64,000 nt of DNA from Ancylostoma caninum (taxonomy: Eukaryota; Nematoda; Chromadorea; Rhabditida; Ancylostomatidae), in the NCBI GenBank assembly GCA_037903475.1, contig JBAJFG010000291.1:1-64000 (forward strand), written 5' to 3'. Below are positions 58,681 to 64,000 of this stretch, piece by piece (position 1 is the first letter of the stretch; the number at the start of each line of letters is the position of its first letter). The notes under the pieces are model-generated. The model saw only the letters and a program-made list of their open reading frames with translations. It was not told the DNA's origin and did no database searches. The position numbers were made by a program, and so were the translations under genes.

Positions 58681-58875
58681 ACCAGGACGTGTTGTGCCTT
58701 TGTAGTGAATGCTCTTGCTTTCTGAGGTCAAGAAATTAGCAGTGGAAGGAAAACTAGAAAAATAAGCACCCATTTGAAACTAGAAAAATTGTATGCATTG
58801 TATTCCTACAAAGATGTCAGAGATGTCATAAAGCACAATTAACTTAGTTGACATGCTTCAGCACCAAACGCTAGA

Positions 58876-59285
58876 CTAGGGCCCGTAGTAAAGTGTCATG
58901 GCGGTGAGTTGAACTCCAGACTCACCACCACACTATAGGCGATGACTGCATGCTTGCGTCACCGCTAGAGCACGTTCGTGCAAGGAAAGGAGATCGTCGT
59001 TTTGTTAGAAGCTGATCACCTTCTCTGAGGTGAGTATACGCAGAGTGAGACGTCGAGGTAGCTAACTCTGCGTCCACTCGCCTCTCCCACTATTTCCACA
59101 GCATGAGAAGGCGATCAGCTTTTAACAGGGCGATAGCCTCCTCTTTTCAAACACGCGTGCTCTAGCAGTGGCGTGGCTGTCGATGATCTGCGATCTTATA
59201 CCCCATGGATGTGAGCTGGCATACAATCATCGCCTAAAGCATGGGGGTGAGTTTTGGAGTTTAACTCACTATGGGCCTTACTGTA
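58876..59285. mobile_element. Foldback MITE, about 410 bp
   Basis: The outer arms (GGGCCCGTAGT...GTGAGTT.AACTCCA, then GGCGATGACTG.ATGC) pair over about 75 bp between 58878-58950 and 59282-59205. Inner parts also pair (CTAGAGCACG with CGTGCTCTAG; GCTGATC..CTTCTC with GAGAAGGCGATCAGC). No coding capacity. Confidence 0.75.
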
Positions 59286-59301
59286 AGAACACAGGTTAGT
59301 A

Positions 59302-59799
59302 TGAGGTTGGTACAGATGAAATGTCGGCTTTTGGAAATTTACAAAATTTATGCTTCTGCTCGACTTTCCAATTGCATATAAGCACCAGGGCTGTTAGAAA
59401 AATTTCAGATTTCGTTAATCCGTCAATTCGATAAGCAGGCCAAAAATGGCCGTTGGACGTTAATGCGTTAATTCGTTGATCCGTTGATTCGTTAGAAGAC
59501 GGATTTTTGAAAATTTTGATAAATTTCATGAGCTGTAACAAGCAGTCGAGTTCCCTAGTTGATATTAAAAGCAAATAAGCTGCTGTCTTGGCTCTTTTGA
59601 AGTCGTAAAGCAAACAATATCGTATGCCACTCCAGAGATCTGCCATTTCTGAAATTCTCAAAGATCGCGAATTGACAGCCATGTGAAAAACCTACACACG
59701 TGCCTTCACAACGGCACTTACAGCTCAGCTACCCTGAAACGGGAATTATTCTATGAAATAAACCAGAACCCACCCGACATTTAATCTGCACCAACCTAA
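59302..59799 (-). mobile_element. Internally deleted mariner, 498 bp, TA-flanked
   Basis: The left end TGAGGTTGGTACAGATGAAA and the right end (inverse of TTAGGTTGGTGCAGATTAAA) are mariner-type, with TA at 59300-59301 and 59800-59801. The minus strand opens a frame at 59682 with IRYCLLYDFKRAKTAA, like the transposase N-terminus; the catalytic part is gone. Inside, 59435-59500 has short CGTTAATTCGTTGATCCGTT-type tandem words. It is non-autonomous. Confidence 0.85.
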
Positions 59800-59801
59800 T
59801 A

Positions 59802-61225
59802 TTACATTTCTAGTGGGCAGTACATATATAGGTGCATAACGCGATTTCCTGAACAATCCGGACCAGTCCGTTCACTGGGGGCTTACAAATTTGTGTCATG
59901 AAAGAACTGCTTCAGAAACTTTCTGAGCTGCAGTGTGAAATTTGGATAGTGTGGTCAAACAATACAGGTTAATCTACCTATATAAACGTTTTAGGTGAGA
60001 CTGGCCGATTGGTTGAAATGTTTGAAATTAGTTTCGATTAGATTTGTGGAAGAAATCGGTCAGAACTTTTGATATCTTCCAGTTTCGATTATAATCTTAT
60101 CTAACAACTTCCGCATAGGTAAGACACTGATGCGAATGAAAAACGACGCGAAAAGGAACAGAAAACAATGAAGAGCATCAAGAAAACGAGTAAAACGACG
60201 TCAATGACGCATTTTCCGCGACCAGCGATGCAATCCTCGTAGTTGCACAGCCAGTGGTTATTAACTGTTCAGTGAACAGGTTGTTCATTTTCTTCTCCAA
60301 GAGCGCCGATTCCGGGAATTCAATGAAAATAATTTGTTGATTTTCACACAGTAGTATTTCATTCAAAGATTACTGTCACTTAAGAATAGTTGAAAATTTA
60401 CTAGGCCCTTACAAACTCAACAAACACATCCCCAGAGTTTTTGGCATTGAAGGCAGTGTGTCACCTCATGATGGGTATTGGGATATTAATAGATTCCGGT
60501 CCTACTCGGCGCGTTGATTCCAGTGATTTGCTTGAAATCTGAAAAAAAATGGTCAAGAATCTTATTTTTCTGGCAAAAAAATAATAGTGACGCGGGCGAG
60601 ATTTCTTGCTGGGAAACTTTCCTTCTTGGGTAAAGAGCATAGAGTACGGACCCCGATTCCTTGAAACTAATGTCCCAGTCACCTCCAATTACCCACCTTT
60701 TCAACCCTTCTGAAGCCATTTGGATCTCGTCATCAATAGCGGCTTCTTTGTACACGTTCTTTCCGCAGCATCTTTGTAGTTCTACATAATCCAGTGGGTT
60801 CCTTACCACAGCACGAAAAGGTAAGTAGTTTGTATCGCGTACAACTTGTTGAGAGAAAATTTAGTAGCACTTCTTCAACGTTTGTGCTTTCTTTCTCAGG
60901 ATTTAATCATGAAACATGAATGAGAACTTTTATTTACAGATATGTGAGCGTTACAAATAACTTATGAACAAAAAAGGCATTGAGCAAAGACTCAAGGGAG
61001 CAACGAAGTAACGTGGCTTAGCGAATGAGAACCAAGAATTCAGAGCAATATGTACATCAGAACGAATCGAGTTGCAGGACACTAAACTATGATAACTATA
61101 GTTTTATAACGTTTCAACTAAATGCCCATTCTGGGATAAACTCACAAAACACCAACTATGTCCAGAGAGGTAGAAAAGGGAAAAGAAAGTACCCGCAATG
61201 GCAGCAAAAACTGTTGAGGATGACA
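59802..61225. other. 1.4 kb with weak exon-like frames and a TTAA-type repeat end
   Basis: At 60447-60530 an end like that of the 37.6 kb MITE (AGGCAGTGTGTCACCTCAT after TTGA, then CCTACTCGGCGCG) is present without a partner. On the minus strand 60264-60101 holds a phase-1 frame with WLCNYEDC, GRGKC and a hydrophobic run, VIDVVLLVFLMLFIVFC. It could be a membrane-anchored exon but stands alone. The frame at 60486-60809 (minus) is unassigned. Confidence 0.3.
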
Positions 61226-63346
61226 TTAATGGAGGCACTTGTTTTCGAACCAAGGACAGAACTTGTACAGCGCCTGTCGGACCTGCTCGTCTCTGTCAGT
61301 GAACATGCCGAGGCAGTGCGACTTGTAGTAAGCCATGTTGTCACCGCAAAAGCCTCCTGTACGGAGTCGTTGTCGACCGCCGATTGGCTGAAAATGAATT
61401 ACTGTAATTCGTGACAGACGGTTGGACGGTTTTCATTTTCACTTCCCTGTCAATGTGAAGGAAAGGTTATGGTTTCCAGGGTCACAAATGTATCCGTGTG
61501 CTAATTATCCCATTCAATTTATCACAATTATCAAATTATTTAACAAGCCTGAAAACACCGTCTATCTTCTCAAGAAAAGTATCTTAGCACCTACCGTGTA
61601 AAATTTGTTTTTAGAAGACAGTTTCCGCAATTCTTCGCATTTCTACTGGGATTTTGGACAGCCTCCGGGAAATGTCTGTCGGAAATTGCTAGTATAACTG
61701 ATGGCTATGTTTGTCACGTTCAGCTTGAGAATGTTATCGTTTAGTCTTCAAAATCTTCTAGTTTTTCTCATTTCAAACCAATGGGGAGAATTGCACATCA
61801 TCAAGGTCGAGATTCACGATTCGCGAAACGATAACCAAACAACCCAACCACATTTAGCGTGGCTTGTAATCATATATCATATGAAATGTAAGGAACCGCT
61901 GAACGTGACAGTTGGTTCGCCAGTCTGGTTTCGCTTGGTTATGAGTTCATAAATCCCTACCCAGAGATCAGTGAGAGAACCTATATGAAGATGTTGGCCT
62001 CGTTCGAAGAAGGCGGTCAAAGTGTTGTGTACCATCAGGACGTCAAAGTGCACTTACATGATTTGAAGTAGTTAACGACAAGAGTGACGGATTTAAGAGT
62101 AATATACAAAGAACAAAATGCCACGGAACAAACTATTCGGAGAAAAAATTTAGTAGTTGGTGCAATGTTATGCTTCTCCAACGGTGATTCTTCAGGGTTG
62201 CTGCTTATGCTCTCCTCTTTTCTGCTGGGTTTATGTAGGAAAACACCCAGTCATTCACTAGTGTCGTCGGAATTAGAGCTATTTCCTCCCCAAAGACGTT
62301 GCCAAAATTTCCAAGCGCGGTAGTGACCACTCAGTTCTCACTCTGTATTCCATCCTCGAACCACGGAAATAGCAGCAAAATTAACGCGGGTAGGAGTTTT
62401 AGGGTGTGGAGCGTTGTACCAGTTAGGAGTGGCGTTGCCGGCAACGCGATTGGTCGATCCCTCCAAGTGGATAATCGCGGAACTATTTCAAACAACACTT
62501 CCGGGTAAAACGGTTCGCACTCAGAGCTTTCCTCTCTTCGCGCTAGCAAGTTGTGTTCGATTTAAAAGTAAAACATTGTGATCAAAAGATCAGCGCGACT
62601 TGTTAATCCACACAAAATGAGCGGCGACTTGTTTATCCTTACAAGACGAGCACGTTGTATCCTATTTTTGATCAACGTGACATCATAACTGTCAACATCA
62701 CTATTCACGACTCTTGCAAAAATGCTATTAATAATACCGTGATTTGAGTAGATTAAAAAACAGTCTTAAAATGGCAGCAACCAACTAAATTTGACAGAAA
62801 TATTAAAATCGAGGTTATTGTTTACAGATGCGCACGAAATGATCGTTTTCGTACAACGGAGTGCAAGAGTCCTACATAATTTGCCCACAATATTTGTGTG
62901 AACTCTTTGTTTGTTTTCAGTACAAAGGTTGAGTGCACTCACTGAGTCTTCTTGCGTCGGCAAAACTGCTTTGCTGAGTTGTATGGGTGAAATGGCCACC
63001 ATTTCAGAAGAGTCGCCTTCTAAAAAATTTGATGCACATCTCGTACACTTATTCTGGATAGAACGAGCTAGAGCATACCATCCCAGCTGCGAATCCCAAT
63101 CAGCTGTTCGGTTTCCCGTTCTTGTCTTTGTAAGGGAGCGAATCGTATACCAATCAGAGCATCTTCAGGGAAGCAGACGGCAACACCTGGAAGTGGCATT
63201 TTAATTGTGATTGATACTCATCTCTAAGAGAATTCCTACATCCTCTGAACGGTTGCATATGTAGTGAGTGACTCATAATAATGATCAAAACGCTTGAGAC
63301 ACATACCGGCAAAAAACGCAAACAGCAAAACGGAAGTCGCTTGCAT
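61226..63346 (-). CDS. Small secreted cysteine-containing precursor, four exons
   Basis: Exons are 63346-63307, 63186-63079, 63019-62943 and 61387-61226, with phases 1, 1, 0 all consistent. Donors are GTATGT, GTATGC and GTGAGT; acceptors are CTTCCAG, TTTTTTAG and ATTTTCAG. The product is about 128 residues. MQATSVLLFAFFAGVAVC is a signal peptide. A charged middle (LQRQERETEQ) and a basic stretch (GGRQRLR) lead to a C-terminal part with four Cys: FCGDNMAYYKSHC, then ALYKFCPWFENKCLH and TAA. The spacing is C-x10-C-x18-C-x6-C. It may be a processed peptide or a small disulfide protein; the family is not recognised. Intron 3 (1.55 kb) could hide another exon. Confidence 0.6.
61930..62070 (+). other. 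Plus-strand coding-like frame inside intron 3 of the precursor gene
   Basis: The frame reads GYEFINPYPEISERTYMKML and ends HDVKVHLHDLK-like at a TAG (about 62069). Upstream coding sense needs a one-base shift. Not recognised; it may be a decayed gene fragment. Confidence 0.2.
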
Positions 63347-63599
63347 CGTGTCAGGGCATTGAGACCGTCACCGGCCTTATAAGTCCCGTCTGGCGCATTA
63401 ATTTTGTTACACCGCAAAGTGGGCGTGCTGTTTATGATCAAAAATGAAACTTTAACTTCTCTGAGACAAAACAATACGTCAAAGCGTAGTAAGAATGAGC
63501 AAGAAGAGAGCGTCATACGAACGATGTAACACTACCTGGTGGTGGTCATGGATTTCATTGCAACATTCAGGGCATTGGTGGATTAATGAGAGAACCCAT

Positions 63600-63960
63600 G
63601 GCAAACGTGCCAATGTAGCCAAATCTGCTCTTTGCCTGGCACCCATCAACATGGCTACCCATGAATTTGCCTGTACCCAGTTGTTACCAATGAGTATCAG
63701 ACCACACATCCTTCCAATGATGCAACCGGGGTCTGTTTGTATCACTGTATCCCTGGTAAACGTGGTAGCCAAATTTACCCTTCACCTGGCATCCACCAAC
63801 ATGGCTACCCAACGTGAAGTTGTCTACACACGGCTGCCACTCATGGGTATGAGACTGCCCATATTTGCAGTGGTGCATCTGTGCTGAGTACTACTGGGCC
63901 TGGGCTAGGGTGCATCATTCTGACTACCCACGGTAAACATGTTAGCGCACTCTAACATAC
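63600..63960 (+). repeat. Tandem repeat of about 150 bp, two copies and a partial third
   Basis: The copy from about 63600 and the copy from about 63751 share GG(C/T)AAACGTG, GTAGCCAAAT, CACCTGGCA.CCA.CAACATGGCTACCCA-like blocks, and ATGAG.ATCAGACC/ATGAGACTGCCC. A third begins at about 63932 (GGTAAACATG) and runs toward the window edge. It may be the border of a satellite array. Confidence 0.65.
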
Positions 63961-64000
63961 CTCTTACCCCACAGACATCAGCACGTTTACCCACAAGTGA

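Noticed and set aside
61226..61387. Insulin-like peptide
   Set aside because: The C-terminal exon lacks the vicinal CC of an insulin A chain, and the Cys spacing does not match.

Overview
This window looks like nuclear DNA of a parasitic strongylid (hookworm-like) nematode. The grounds are spliceosomal genes with short exons and TTTCAG-type acceptors, an exon set for a Str-superfamily serpentine chemoreceptor, a near match to the SL1 spliced leader, RTE and CR1 LINEs, Tc1/mariner elements and many foldback MITEs. No rRNA, CRISPR or prokaryotic operon was seen. All exon models were built by eye from open frames, splice signals and intron phase; none has transcript or homology-search support.

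Layout. About 0.58-4.44 kb: a nearly whole but decayed CR1-type LINE on the minus strand, with ORF1 intact and ORF2 frameshifted. 5.6-13.0 kb: a minus-strand secreted gene (paralog B) built of four-cysteine modules; its proposed last intron holds an 850 bp palindromic repeat and a 3.4 kb RTE element with target-site duplications. 14.9-17.7 kb: a second gene of the same kind (paralog A), with an SL1-like sequence in its first intron. 18-30.5 kb: no convincing gene; a Tc1-like element with a mariner nested in it, foldback MITEs and LINE fragments. 30.55-33.35 kb: a mariner-TIR-bounded segment with no transposase that carries a 60 bp minisatellite. 33.4-48.9 kb: mostly repeats (TTAA-flanked elements, LINE 3' ends, tRNA-like Pol III cores, a 21 bp minisatellite, and a roughly 30 bp array of splice-donor-like units). 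48.9-51.9 kb: a plus-strand chemoreceptor gene through TM6 and the start of TM7. 52.2-53.3 kb: an 18-copy, 59 bp minisatellite related to the one at 31.7 kb. 53.3-61 kb: repeats and a few unassigned exon-like frames. 61.2-63.35 kb: a minus-strand gene for a small secreted Cys-containing precursor. 63.6-64 kb: the start of a roughly 150 bp tandem repeat.

The host genes point to secretion and chemosensation: two tandem genes for multi-module cysteine-rich secreted proteins, one sensory GPCR and one small secreted peptide. Nine modules in the two tandem genes share the spacing C-x5-C-x5-C-x(8-13)-C. This is the most interesting host signal and may be a poorly described nematode module. Most of the rest is transposon-driven, and several long frames here (52.1-53.3 kb, 42.2-42.8 kb) are minisatellite artefacts rather than genes.
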